In this document: positions 17,649 to 25,675 of the stretch, one piece after another
How the letters are laid out: every line of letters starts with the position of its first letter
Numbering within the stretch: the first letter of the stretch is position 1
Assembly (NCBI GenBank): GCA_051881775.1
Contig: JBJEQN010000011.1
Span: 12,372-76,371, forward strand
Direction of reading: 5' to 3'
Source: UMGS363 sp051881775
GTDB lineage: Bacteria; Bacillota; Clostridia; Oscillospirales; Ruminococcaceae
Length of the DNA stretch: 64,000 nt
Notes under the pieces: generated by a model
Databases searched by the model: none
What the model saw: the letters and a program-made list of their open reading frames with translations, nothing else
What the model was told of the DNA's origin: nothing
Made by a program: the position numbers and the translations under genes

Positions 17649-17734
17649 AATATGACCATACTCCCTCCCTGCAGGGGAATATGTACTCCTTTCGATATAT
17701 TCAAATTTGTTTTCTCAAAAAATGGAATCTCCAA

Positions 17735-17753
17735 AAGGGTATGCCTCACCCTT
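17735..17753 (-). promoter_or_regulatory. Hairpin in the flgB operon leader
   Basis: Perfect 6-base arms AAGGGT and ACCCTT with a 7-base loop lie about 25 bases after the flgB -10 box, in a leader of roughly 120 bases. No T-tract follows, so it is not a terminator. It may stabilise the 5' end. I saw no cyclic-di-GMP riboswitch consensus here. Confidence 0.4.
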
Positions 17754-17777
17754 AGCGGAAGATAATATTCCTATATT

Positions 17778-17806
17778 AGTATAACTTATTTTTCAATTAA
17801 TTACAA
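17778..17806 (-). promoter_or_regulatory. Vegetative promoter of the flagellar operon
   Basis: On the minus strand: TTGTAA, a 17-base spacer, TATACT. It fits the major sigma factor, like the main fla/che promoter of Bacillus, and would start a transcript about 120 bases before flgB. The rest of the 430-base spacer up to the ComFB gene is AT-rich, with only the ComFB operon terminator recognised. Confidence 0.75.
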
Positions 17807-18018
17807 GAGTAAATGTTAATTTTGCCGGGTTACAATATCACAATTTTTTAGCAAAAAATATATGGATTTTTTCTAAATATCACAAGGAATATCACGAACA
17901 AACAGTATTTTCCGTGTTTTTATGTCAATTTTTAGTGCATTATGCACAATTTTTTGGCACTTATACAGTCTGAATAAGCGAAGGAACAATATACCCAAGG
18001 TCAAAAAACCAGAAATTA

Positions 18019-18066
18019 CAAAAAAAGCACACAATCGGTTCATTACCCTTTGACCGATCGTATGCT
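18019..18066 (-). terminator. Intrinsic terminator of the pilZ-parA-comFB operon
   Basis: Arms at 18053-18066 and 18026-18039 form a 14-base stem with two G-U pairs on the minus strand, followed by TTTTTTT. It ends the operon 13 bases after the ComFB stop and isolates it from the flagellar promoter. Confidence 0.9.
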
Positions 18067-18078
18067 CATTAAAACACC

Positions 18079-18579
18079 TTATTTTTCATCGTGCTTAGGA
18101 AGACTGCGCCTTGCAATGGCTATCCTGATTATCTCCTTCATGACCTCTCTGCGGCTGCCGGATCTCATCTCCTCAGCTTTTTTCAGGTCGCCCGGCTCTC
18201 TTACCTTTACGGAGATGTAAGGTATTGTGTCCAGAGCGTCCGCCATAGCCTCAGCAAAGCATTTTCCGCAGGTGCAGCAGTGAAATCTTTTCAAAGCGTT
18301 CGGAAGTATCTCGGTAATAAGCTCCGAGCTGACGCATATCTCGGAAACAGGCTGCGCAGCCTTCTGTCCGCCGCTGTTTTTGTGCATCGTTATCTCTTTT
18401 TCGCTGCGCACAGGCTCTTCAGCCATTTCCTTCACAGCAGCAGGGGAAGAACGCATTTCTATGACAGACTGCTTGAATTCGTTGTCAAGCATAGGGTTAA
18501 CCGCAAGGTTGCCCCCCGTCAGCAGCTTCATAACTGCGTCGGTCTTATGGGATATATTTTTCTGTGCGTTTCCTGCCAT
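18079..18579 (-). CDS. ComFB-domain protein
   Basis: A 166-residue protein. Residues about 78-130 match the ComFB (late competence development) domain: EICVSSELITEILPNALKRF, then the cysteine cluster HCCTCGKCFAEAMADAL with a CxxC pair, and IPYISVKV. The N-terminal 75 residues are polar and not recognised. Some ComFB proteins are reported to bind cyclic dinucleotides; whether this one does is not visible from sequence. It is the last gene of a three-gene operon after parA and a PilZ-like gene, with a terminator immediately downstream. Confidence 0.8.
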   Translation of the reverse strand: MAGNAQKNISHKTDAVMKLLTGGNLAVNPMLDNEFKQSVIEMRSSPAAVKEMAEEPVRSEKEITMHKNSGGQKAAQPVSEICVSSELITEILPNALKRFHCCTCGKCFAEAMADALDTIPYISVKVREPGDLKKAEEMRSGSRREVMKEIIRIAIARRSLPKHDEK

Positions 18580-18603
18580 ATGCCGCTCCTTTCTTTAGCT
18601 TTC

Positions 18604-19371
18604 TTATTTTTTCTTTACAATTTCGGGATAAAGATATTCGCAGACCTTTATATAATCCCTTGCCGCACGGCAGCCCGGAGAATATGTGGTAATGACCTCC
18701 TGATGAGCAGGAGCCTCGGCGACTGCCACGGAAACGGAGATCTTATTTTCCAGCACCACCGTACCCAGCTGGTCGGCAACTATCTGCACCATTTCCGCCA
18801 CTTCGTTTGCAAGCTTCTGCTTTGCAACGTATTTAGTCAGCAGTATGCCTCTTATGTTCAGCTTTTTATTATAGTATTTCTTCACCGCAAGTATAGTTTC
18901 GCGGAGCTGCGCTATTCCCTGGAGAGAAAGTATCTCCGGCGTCATTGGGATAATAAGGTCGTCTGCGGCGGTATAGGCGTTTATGGTAAGCACCGACAGC
19001 GCAGGCGGCGTATCTATGATAATGTAGTCGTATTCGTCCTTTACGCTTTTAAGTATCTCCCTGAGTATGTATTCACGCCTTTCCGCAGGCAGCTCAAGCT
19101 CACTTCCCGAAAGAAGTATGTTTGAGGTGATAACATCGCAGATATGGGTGGTCTTTATAGCGTCTCTTATATCGCAGGTCTTTTTCATAACGTCGTGAAT
19201 GGTGTAGCCTCTGTCCTCCGTTCCGAGGGAAAAGGACAGGTTTCCCTGGGGGTCCATATCTATTGCAAGGACGGACTTGCCCCTGCTTCTGAAAATACCT
19301 GCAAATGCAGCGCAGGTGGTAGTTTTGCCCACGCCGCCTTTCTGGTTAGTTACAACAATTACGGTAGCCAA
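18604..19371 (-). CDS. ParA/Soj-family ATPase without a ParB partner
   Basis: A 255-residue deviant Walker ATPase: KGGVGKTT at 11-18, the switch region DMDPQGN at about 39-45, and IIIDTPPALS at about 117-126. It is of chromosomal Soj size, with no N-terminal DNA-binding extension. No parB or parS-like gene neighbours it. It is bracketed by a PilZ-like and a ComFB gene in one operon next to the flagellar operon. ParA relatives also place chemoreceptors, flagella (FlhG) and other cargo, so a positioning role in motility is as likely as DNA segregation. This is inference from context. Confidence 0.9.
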   Translation of the reverse strand: MATVIVVTNQKGGVGKTTTCAAFAGIFRSRGKSVLAIDMDPQGNLSFSLGTEDRGYTIHDVMKKTCDIRDAIKTTHICDVITSNILLSGSELELPAERREYILREILKSVKDEYDYIIIDTPPALSVLTINAYTAADDLIIPMTPEILSLQGIAQLRETILAVKKYYNKKLNIRGILLTKYVAKQKLANEVAEMVQIVADQLGTVVLENKISVSVAVAEAPAHQEVITTYSPGCRAARDYIKVCEYLYPEIVKKK

Positions 19372-19388
19372 TTACATTCCTCGTTCCG

Positions 19389-20051
19389 TTAAAACATTTT
19401 GCTGTTTCTTTCCTTTAGCTTTTCCCTTTCGGCAAGCTGACATTCAAAAACATATCTTGCAAGCCGTTCCTCCTGCGCCTGAGTTATGTTAAGGAAACGG
19501 CAGCCGTAGCCGTCCACTATATCGCTGTCAGGCTTTTTCTGCGCTCTGAGTATATCCGTAAGCAGCTCCATTTCTCCTTCCATAAAGCTCAGCATGACCT
19601 GATCGCCCTCTTCAAAATCGAAGTCGGAGCGGAAATAAACGCCGCCAAGGTTAAGATTCACCACGCCCACCGTCACAGGCTCGTCAAAGGTGACCATTTC
19701 CTCGTTGCGGATATAAAAGGGGATAATTGCATCAAATGAAACGTTTATCTTGAAGGACTGACGCCGTTCCTCCAGAGCGATACCCTCTCCCACATGGAAA
19801 TTTATCTGATATTCCGTGGAAAGGTCGATGGAAGTGGTATACTTCATTCTTGTTCCGTTTATATATTCAAAGATGACATCGATATATTCTCCCTTTGAGA
19901 TAAGAGGGAATCCCGAGCCTTTGAGCATGACCAGATCCTGACCCTTTATCTTGAAAAAGTCCTTGGGAAAGGACACCGATTTGGTCGTTACCAGCAGCCG
20001 TCCTTTCTGGTCATAAATCAGAACTCTGCTGATCTTATCTTTATTTATCAT
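19389..20051 (-). CDS. PilZ-like protein with YcgR-type N-terminal domain
   Basis: A 220-residue protein. An N-terminal beta domain (about 1-95) resembles the YcgR-N module, and a C-terminal PilZ-like domain follows (about 97-205). The first PilZ motif reads ERRQSFKI, so the second arginine of RxxxR is lysine. The second motif reads NLNLGG instead of D/N-x-S-x-x-G. Cyclic-di-GMP binding is therefore uncertain. YcgR/DgrA relatives slow flagella by contacting MotA or FliG. It is the first gene of the operon, behind a good promoter, 17 bases before parA. Confidence 0.8.
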   Translation of the reverse strand: MINKDKISRVLIYDQKGRLLVTTKSVSFPKDFFKIKGQDLVMLKGSGFPLISKGEYIDVIFEYINGTRMKYTTSIDLSTEYQINFHVGEGIALEERRQSFKINVSFDAIIPFYIRNEEMVTFDEPVTVGVVNLNLGGVYFRSDFDFEEGDQVMLSFMEGEMELLTDILRAQKKPDSDIVDGYGCRFLNITQAQEERLARYVFECQLAEREKLKERNSKMF

Positions 20052-20167
20052 CTGAGTTTCCCCCGTCGACGCTTCGTATATATATCTTTATCCGCCGTAA
20101 AGCGCAGGCTTCTGTGCGCTTATGCGGAGCAATGTTCTTCTTCAGGATATAAAGTGATATATGATTA

Positions 20168-20196
20168 ATTATAGCCGAAAATCCGTCATTTTGCAA
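20168..20196 (-). promoter_or_regulatory. Promoter of the pilZ-parA-comFB operon
   Basis: Minus strand: TTGCAA, a 17-base spacer, TATAAT. The predicted start is about 110 bases before the PilZ-like gene. It lies back to back with the promoter at 20276-20304, so the 308-base spacer is a divergent promoter region. Confidence 0.75.
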
Positions 20197-20275
20197 CTGT
20201 TTTCCACAATGTTGTACATTCTTATGCAAACGGCTTTTATTTTTTAGTGATTTATAACAAAACCCCGTGGGGCGC

Positions 20276-20304
20276 TGTACAATTCCGCCTTCGGATAGTA
20301 TAAT
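20276..20304 (+). promoter_or_regulatory. Promoter of the membrane protein-sbcC operon
   Basis: TGTACA, a 17-base spacer, TATAAT, about 50 bases before the GTG start at 20360. The -35 box matches four of six consensus positions. Confidence 0.65.
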
Positions 20305-20359
20305 AATATTAGAGAAAAACCGATAAAATCACAGCATACAGCTGAAAGGAGGGCAAAGC

Positions 20360-21091
20360 GTGAAGAAGACCTTTCATGTCAACGAAAAGATAATATCCGC
20401 AAAGTACAACCGCAGGCTTTTTCTTGTTAACCTGCCCTCTCTTAGCGTTCTTGTATCTCTCCTTGCCATAGTGCTTATTTTCAGCGTTTTCGGCAATGTT
20501 TCCATACCCGAAGCCATGTACCGCTATATTTTTTACGGCACATATTTCTGTGTGCTTTACAGCTTTGTGACCTGCCTTATAGGTTCTGTTATAGCGGATA
20601 TTTCCGTTAAAGCCCACAAAAAGCACACATACATTGAGATCTCCGACTCCTGCCTTATCCTTTCACAGCACAGCTGCACAAGATTCTGCGAGGGCAGGCT
20701 GCGAAGCTACAAAAAGCTGTGGATAATCGACCTTAACGACATTGAGGACGTTGAATGTCTGCAAAACAGCATTGTAATAACAGCCAAAGCAAGATATTTC
20801 GACCAGGACGCCGACTGGCTTGGCTACGTCCGAACAGAAAACGGCGTTGATTTCGACAACTGGTGGTATAATTCCAACGGCGGAGCAACGGTGCATTCCG
20901 CAGAGATAGCGGATTACTACACCAACGGCGAAAGGATAGCACAGCGCATAAGGCTCTGCTCCGAAAAAATATCCGAGCGCACAAGAAAGCGTGAGGAATA
21001 CCGCCGCCGTATGCTTGAAATAGCAGGAAACACCAAGCACAAAAAGGGCATTTCCGACAAGTACAAGCCTTCACGCAGAAAATTCAGATAA
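20360..21091 (+). CDS. Two-helix membrane protein of unknown function
   Basis: A 243-residue protein starting at GTG, with AGGAGGG six bases upstream. Two hydrophobic helices (about 22-45 and 54-79) form a hairpin, followed by a soluble domain of about 130 residues (KHTYIEISDSCLILSQH and LWIIDLNDIEDVE). Its pattern resembles the small beta-rich domains that follow paired helices in bacterial membrane proteins. The tail is strongly basic (about 205-243). I do not recognise a family. It precedes sbcC by 17 bases and is probably co-transcribed with it. Confidence 0.75.
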   Translation: MKKTFHVNEKIISAKYNRRLFLVNLPSLSVLVSLLAIVLIFSVFGNVSIPEAMYRYIFYGTYFCVLYSFVTCLIGSVIADISVKAHKKHTYIEISDSCLILSQHSCTRFCEGRLRSYKKLWIIDLNDIEDVECLQNSIVITAKARYFDQDADWLGYVRTENGVDFDNWWYNSNGGATVHSAEIADYYTNGERIAQRIRLCSEKISERTRKREEYRRRMLEIAGNTKHKKGISDKYKPSRRKFR

Positions 21092-21108
21092 GGGGAATAA
21101 AATTCGCT

Positions 21109-23895
21109 ATGAGACCGCTTGAACTTACTTTATCCGCCTTCGGACCCTATGCAGGAGAAGAACACATCGACTTCCGCCGCTTGGGTACGGGCGGACTTTA
21201 TCTTATTTCCGGCGATACGGGGGCAGGAAAGACCACCGTTTTCGACGCAATAACCTTCGCTCTTTACGGCACCGCCAGCGGAAGTGTGCGCAGTCCTGCC
21301 ATGTTCCGCAGCAAGTATGCCGAGGACAGCACAAAGACCTTTGCCCAGCTTGTTTTTGAATACGGCGGAAAAATATACAGCATAAAGCGCACCCCCGAAT
21401 ACACCCGTGCTTCGCTGAAAAAGTCAAAAAGCGGCGTTGCTACGGAACGTGCGGAGGCTGTACTCACCCTGCCCGACGGCTCTGTCGTTACGGGAGTTGC
21501 AAACGTCAACAAGGCGGTAACGGAGCTTATCGGACTTGACAAAGACCGCTTTTCACAGGTGGCAATGCTCTCACAGGGTGAATTTCTTAAGCTGCTCCTT
21601 GCTTCAACTCAGGACAGAAGCGCCGTTTTCCGCAGCATTTTCCGCACGGAGAAATATCTTGCCCTGCAAAAGCGTATCCGTGAGGATCTTGACCTTGCGG
21701 ACAAAAGCAGAAAAGCCGCCTCGGATGAGCTGTCAAGGCAAATTTCCGCTATTTCCTGCGGTACAAGCTGTCCTTACGTCGAAAAACTGGCTGAAATGAA
21801 AGAAACCCCCCTTTTATTCGGAACGGAGGAGATACTCTCTCTTGCAAAAAGCATTTCAGACTCGGACAAGGCTTCTGCAAAGGCTGCGGAGGAACGCCTT
21901 AACGCTCTCGGCAAAAGCCTTGAAGAAATAAGCGTAAGGCTGGGTCGTGCGGAGATGCGGCAAAGCGCCCAAAAGAAGCTTGAAGCCGCAGAAAAGGAGC
22001 TTGAAGCCAAAACTGCGGAACGCCCCACCCTTGAAGCCGCCCTTGCCGAAGCGGAAAAGGCATATCCCGAATGTGAAAGCCTTGCAGCGGAAATAAGCCG
22101 TGAAAAGGAACGGCTTGCGGACTACGGCGCTTTGAAAAAATACCGTTCGGACAAGGCTGCCGCAGAAAAGGAGCAAAGCCGCAATGCCGCTCTTAAAGCA
22201 GAAGCGGAAGAAAAGTCTGCGGCGGTATCAAAGCAGCTTGGAGAATACCGTCTTGAACTTGATACGGTAAAAAGCGCATCTGCCGAATATGAACGCATAA
22301 TGGCGCAGAGAAGCATTGCCGCCCGTGAGATAAATCAGCTTAAAGCCCTTGCCGACGAGGTAAAAAAGCATATGGACCTTGAAGCCGAAGCGGAGAATGC
22401 AAGGCAGGCTTACATTGCCGCAGAAGCCGAGGCAGAGCAAGCAGAAGCCCTGTACCGACGCATGGAAAAGCTGTTCCTTGACGAACAGGCGGGAGTGCTT
22501 GCAAAGGGACTTTCGGAGGGTATGCCCTGTCCCGTCTGCGGCTCGGTATCCCACCCCTGTCCTGCGGTATTTTCCGACAAGGCACCCTCGGAACAGCAGC
22601 TTGACAAGGCACGGACGGTCTCTGCCGATGCAAGAAAGAAAGCCGCCGAAGCCAGCCGCAACGCAGGAGAGCTTACAGGCAGAAGCGACACCCTTAAATC
22701 CGCAGTAACGGAAAAAGCGGAGGAACTTCTCGGCAAAACCGAGTTTGAGAACATCAAGGCTGTGATAAAGGAACGCTACAAATCGGCGCAGGAACACTAT
22801 AAACAGCTTACCGAAGCTGCGGCAGCGGAAGAAGCCAAGGAAAAGCGCCGTCTTGCCCTTGAAAAGCTGATACCCGAAGCCGAAGCGGAGCTGAAAAGCC
22901 TTGAAAGCGCAGTATCGGGTCACGCAAGCCGCATCGCCGCCCTTGAAGCGGAGATAAAGGCTGTTGAAGAAAATATCGTCAAGCTGTCCCGTACCCTTAA
23001 ATATCCCGATGAAAAGGAAGCCAAGGAGCATATAGCCGCTCTTGAAAGCAAAAAGGAGCTTATAAAAAGCCGTTACGAGGGGGCTAAGAAAGCCTTTGAA
23101 CTGCTTGACGGTGAAATAAAGAGCCTTTCCTCCGCCGCAGACGCCTACAAAACTCAGCTTGAAAACACGGAAAAGGAGGATACCGCCGCACTTGCCGAAG
23201 AAAAGCGCACCCTTACCGAAGAAAAGCAGGCTCTTGACAGGCAGCGTGTAGAAGCCCTGTCCCGTCTTGCCGCAAACAGCGCCGCAGAAGGACGCATTTT
23301 CTCTGCCGCAGCGGAGCTTGAAAAGCAGGAAAAGCGCTGCTCAATGCTGCGCCCTCTCAGCGACACCGCAGGGGGAACTATTACGGGCAAGGAAAAAATA
23401 ACCCTGGAGACCTACGTTCAGACGGCATATTTCAAGAAAATAACCGACCGCGCCAACGTGCGTTTCCTTGAAATGAGCGACGGCAGATACGAGCTTGTGA
23501 GAAGCACCGAAGAAGGCGGTCTGCGAGGCAAAAGCGGTCTGGAGCTTGACGTTGCAGACCATTACAACGGCTCTGTCAGAAGCGTAAAGACCCTTTCCGG
23601 CGGCGAAGCCTTTGAAGCCTCCCTTTCCCTTGCTCTGGGACTTTCCGACGAGATACAAGCCTCCGCAGGGGGCATACGCCTTGACACGATGTTTGTGGAC
23701 GAAGGCTTCGGCACTCTTGACGAGGAGGCGCTGAACCGTGCGGTGAACGCTCTTTGCAGGCTTTCCGCAGGGGGCAGGACGGTGGGCATTATCTCCCACG
23801 TTGCGGAGCTTAAGGACAGGATAGAAAATCAGATTGTCATCTCAAGAGACAAGCGCTCGGGATGCAGCCATATAAGAGTGGAGTGTGGAGAGTGA
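21109..23895 (+). CDS. sbcC: SbcC, SMC-like exonuclease subunit
   Basis: A 928-residue Rad50/SbcC ATPase. Walker A GDTGAGKTT lies at about 35-43, and two long coiled coils flank the zinc hook C474-P-V-C477. The ABC signature LSGGEAFEASLSLALGLS and Walker B TMFVDEGFGTLDE follow near the C terminus. With SbcD it cleaves DNA hairpins and blocked ends. The usual sbcD partner is not upstream; a membrane protein is. The final codons VECGE and the stop lie in the heptad repeat that begins here, so the natural C terminus has probably been altered by the repeat. Confidence 0.95.
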   Translation: MRPLELTLSAFGPYAGEEHIDFRRLGTGGLYLISGDTGAGKTTVFDAITFALYGTASGSVRSPAMFRSKYAEDSTKTFAQLVFEYGGKIYSIKRTPEYTRASLKKSKSGVATERAEAVLTLPDGSVVTGVANVNKAVTELIGLDKDRFSQVAMLSQGEFLKLLLASTQDRSAVFRSIFRTEKYLALQKRIREDLDLADKSRKAASDELSRQISAISCGTSCPYVEKLAEMKETPLLFGTEEILSLAKSISDSDKASAKAAEERLNALGKSLEEISVRLGRAEMRQSAQKKLEAAEKELEAKTAERPTLEAALAEAEKAYPECESLAAEISREKERLADYGALKKYRSDKAAAEKEQSRNAALKAEAEEKSAAVSKQLGEYRLELDTVKSASAEYERIMAQRSIAAREINQLKALADEVKKHMDLEAEAENARQAYIAAEAEAEQAEALYRRMEKLFLDEQAGVLAKGLSEGMPCPVCGSVSHPCPAVFSDKAPSEQQLDKARTVSADARKKAAEASRNAGELTGRSDTLKSAVTEKAEELLGKTEFENIKAVIKERYKSAQEHYKQLTEAAAAEEAKEKRRLALEKLIPEAEAELKSLESAVSGHASRIAALEAEIKAVEENIVKLSRTLKYPDEKEAKEHIAALESKKELIKSRYEGAKKAFELLDGEIKSLSSAADAYKTQLENTEKEDTAALAEEKRTLTEEKQALDRQRVEALSRLAANSAAEGRIFSAAAELEKQEKRCSMLRPLSDTAGGTITGKEKITLETYVQTAYFKKITDRANVRFLEMSDGRYELVRSTEEGGLRGKSGLELDVADHYNGSVRSVKTLSGGEAFEASLSLALGLSDEIQASAGGIRLDTMFVDEGFGTLDEEALNRAVNALCRLSAGGRTVGIISHVAELKDRIENQIVISRDKRSGCSHIRVECGE

Positions 23896-24077
23896 AGAGT
23901 GGAGAGTGGAATGTGAAAAGTGGAGTGTGGAAAGTGGAATTATTGTGTCCGCCTTCGGCGGAAGATTTTATACTAATACTAAGTTCATATCGTTCTATAG
24001 ATAAATGGGGATTAGTATAATTCCGAATTCCGCATTCCGAATTCCGAATTTAAAAATCTCCACTCTTCACACTTCAA
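23875..24077 (+). repeat. Heptad-repeat element, complete copy A
   Basis: A left arm of degenerate 7-base units (GTGGAGA, GTGAAGA, GTGGAAA and similar) runs from the last sbcC codons to about 23941. A core follows with the hairpin CCGCCTTCGGCGG and TATACTAATACTAA, then units ATTCCGA/ATTCCGC, and a right arm CTCCACTCTTCACACTTC complementary to the left arm. The whole can fold as a large imperfect stem. The spacer between sbcC and the next gene contains nothing else but a terminator. Confidence 0.85.
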
Positions 24078-24083
24078 ACAGCA

Positions 24084-24136
24084 AGACGGCTGTTGTACCG
24101 CCAAACGATACAACAGCCGTCTCTCTTTTTATCTTT
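24084..24136 (+). terminator. Intrinsic terminator after sbcC
   Basis: A perfect 14-base stem, AGACGGCTGTTGTA (24084-24097) with TACAACAGCCGTCT (24109-24122), is followed by CTCTTTTTATCTTTTTAT on the plus strand. It also lies about 32 bases past the stop of the minus-strand 3D gene and may serve both genes, although the T-tract is on the plus side. Confidence 0.8.
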
Positions 24137-24153
24137 TTATATATAAACTTTCC

Positions 24154-25149
24154 TTAGTTCAACACATAGATATTAACCTGCTTTGCGCCCCAGTCGCAAC
24201 TTGCGTCATAGCTTTCCATGAAAAGGTCAACAAGTATCCTTCCGTCAAGGAGCGCTGTACCCGTGTCTGCGGCGATCGCATAGCCGTACACATACTTTCC
24301 GTCTGTGGAAACTATGTAAAGCTCGGTGCCGTAGGGGATAATGCTGGGGTCAACCGCAACGTAGCCCACCTTCACCTGTCTGCCCGAAGCCGTCTTGGCT
24401 GTGGGAGAAGCGCTGTATGCGCAGGATTTGCCGGTAAGAACATCGCTGTAGGAAGTGGGAACGCCGTTTTCATCAAGAGTAAGATAGTCGGGGACTGTAA
24501 GCTGTGAAATGCTCATTGCCTCAATGGGGTTTACCTCTGCGGTACCCATAACAATGACCTCGTCAACAGGTTCTTCTGTGACCTCGGTGCTTACAACGCT
24601 TGAATCGGTCAGCTTTCCGTCAACGTAGGTGTGCTGAACCACCTTTTCAAGCTCGCCCTCTTCGCCGTCCACCAGTACCTTGCTGTAGCCGATAACATAG
24701 TTGTCGTCCTCTTTATACTCGGTAACGTAGTCAATAGTTTCAAGCACAACTTCTTCTACTATCTTAACACGGCTTATAACAATATCCGTGGAAAAAGTAA
24801 GGGGTTCGGAAAGTCCTACATTGATAAGGTCGTTATCGTCAACATAAACGCCTGCGTCACGGATAGCGTCGGCAACGGTGCCTGTTGTTCTTACGGAACG
24901 TGTCTCGCCGTCTGCGGATACCTTAACATTATAATAAGGATGGGGATTCACAGTAACTGCTTTTTCTCCGTTTGCCAGCGAAGCAAGAGCAACAATATCG
25001 GCGTTCAGACTTTCTTCACTTGGGATTAATTTTACTGCGGTCAGTATTGTCAGCAGAATAATTACTGAGCCGATGACAGCGGCAGAAATATATTTTCTCT
25101 TTTTAACTTCCTGCAAGCTTTTTAACGGTAGTTTAATCGGTCTGCTCAT
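24154..25149 (-). CDS. Cell-wall protein with DUF348/G5-like and 3D domains
   Basis: A 331-residue protein with one N-terminal membrane helix (about 20-42). An ubiquitin-like DUF348 segment (about 72-112, RSVRTTGTVADAIRDAGV) and a G5-like segment (about 128-200) follow. The C-terminal 3D domain (about 245-331) has the three aspartates of VAVDPSIIPYGT, AADTGTAL and ILVDLF. Relatives (YabE/YuiC/RpfB type) are lytic transglycosylase-like peptidoglycan enzymes linked to growth or germination. It is alone behind a consensus promoter. Confidence 0.88.
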   Translation of the reverse strand: MSRPIKLPLKSLQEVKKRKYISAAVIGSVIILLTILTAVKLIPSEESLNADIVALASLANGEKAVTVNPHPYYNVKVSADGETRSVRTTGTVADAIRDAGVYVDDNDLINVGLSEPLTFSTDIVISRVKIVEEVVLETIDYVTEYKEDDNYVIGYSKVLVDGEEGELEKVVQHTYVDGKLTDSSVVSTEVTEEPVDEVIVMGTAEVNPIEAMSISQLTVPDYLTLDENGVPTSYSDVLTGKSCAYSASPTAKTASGRQVKVGYVAVDPSIIPYGTELYIVSTDGKYVYGYAIAADTGTALLDGRILVDLFMESYDASCDWGAKQVNIYVLN

Positions 25150-25182
25150 AATATCTCCTTTTCAAACTAATAGTTACATTAC

Positions 25183-25220
25183 GGTTACAAACTTTGCTTT
25201 GGTACAGCTATATTGTAACC
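25183..25220 (-). promoter_or_regulatory. Inverted repeat in the 3D-gene leader
   Basis: Arms GGTTACAA and TTGTAACC, eight bases each with a 22-base loop, lie in the roughly 85-base leader. No T-tract follows. It could be an operator or an RNA hairpin. The leader is too short for the known cyclic-di-AMP riboswitch that controls many such genes. Confidence 0.4.
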
Positions 25221-25239
25221 CCTTTGAAACACAGTGCCT

Positions 25240-25268
25240 ATTATAATATTCAAAGTGTAGTTTGTCAA
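25240..25268 (-). promoter_or_regulatory. Consensus promoter of the 3D-domain gene
   Basis: Minus strand: TTGACA, exactly 17 bases, TATAAT. Both boxes match the vegetative consensus completely. Confidence 0.88.
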
Positions 25269-25632
25269 AGTTTTTATACAGGCCGTTTTTAGCTATTATG
25301 CACAATCAAATGTTTTTCTTTACGTCTTAATAACCAGTTATTTACATTTAAAAGTCGAATACCGGAATCATTTTCCACAAAACTTTATGCAAACCTTATA
25401 AAAAGCCGGAAAAATCAAAAGGTTTGATTCCAAATAGTGGGTTTTAATCATTATTTTTCCAGTTAAAACGACATTACCCTGCCGTTTGTTTAAAAAATTT
25501 GCAGTTAAATTAAGCACATTCAACAAAACAAATTTTCTAAAAGACGCTTTTGTTATCAAAAAAGTAAAATTGAATTTTAAACACTTTTAAAGAGTAAAAA
25601 TATTCTGCAGCGCTGCTTATACTATTATAAAT
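25269..25632. other. AT-rich spacer without a recognised gene
   Basis: This 364-base stretch is very AT-rich. The only reading frame of any size (63 codons on the minus strand at 25368-25559) has no ribosome binding site and a low-complexity product. I see no RNA gene or terminator that I could defend. Confidence 0.6.
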
Positions 25633-25673
25633 GTGTAGTGTGAAGAGTGGAAAGTGGAATTATTGTGTACGCC
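25633..25673 (+). repeat. Heptad-repeat element, left half (copy B)
   Basis: It reads GTAGTGTGAAGAGTGGAAAG and then TGGAATTATTGTGTACGCC. The last part is the same sequence as in copy A at about 23934-23953, apart from one base. It ends three bases before the GNAT stop codon. Confidence 0.8.
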
Positions 25674-25675
25674 TG

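Noticed and set aside
17649..17806. Cyclic-di-GMP riboswitch in the flgB leader
   Set aside because: The leader lacks the conserved GEMM sequence blocks; only a simple 6-base hairpin is visible.
18604..19371. Chromosome partition locus parAB
   Set aside because: Only parA is present; no ParB-like gene and no 16-base parS palindrome were noticed nearby.
25368..25559. 63-codon minus-strand frame in the AT-rich spacer
   Set aside because: No ribosome binding site, biased composition and no neighbour context.
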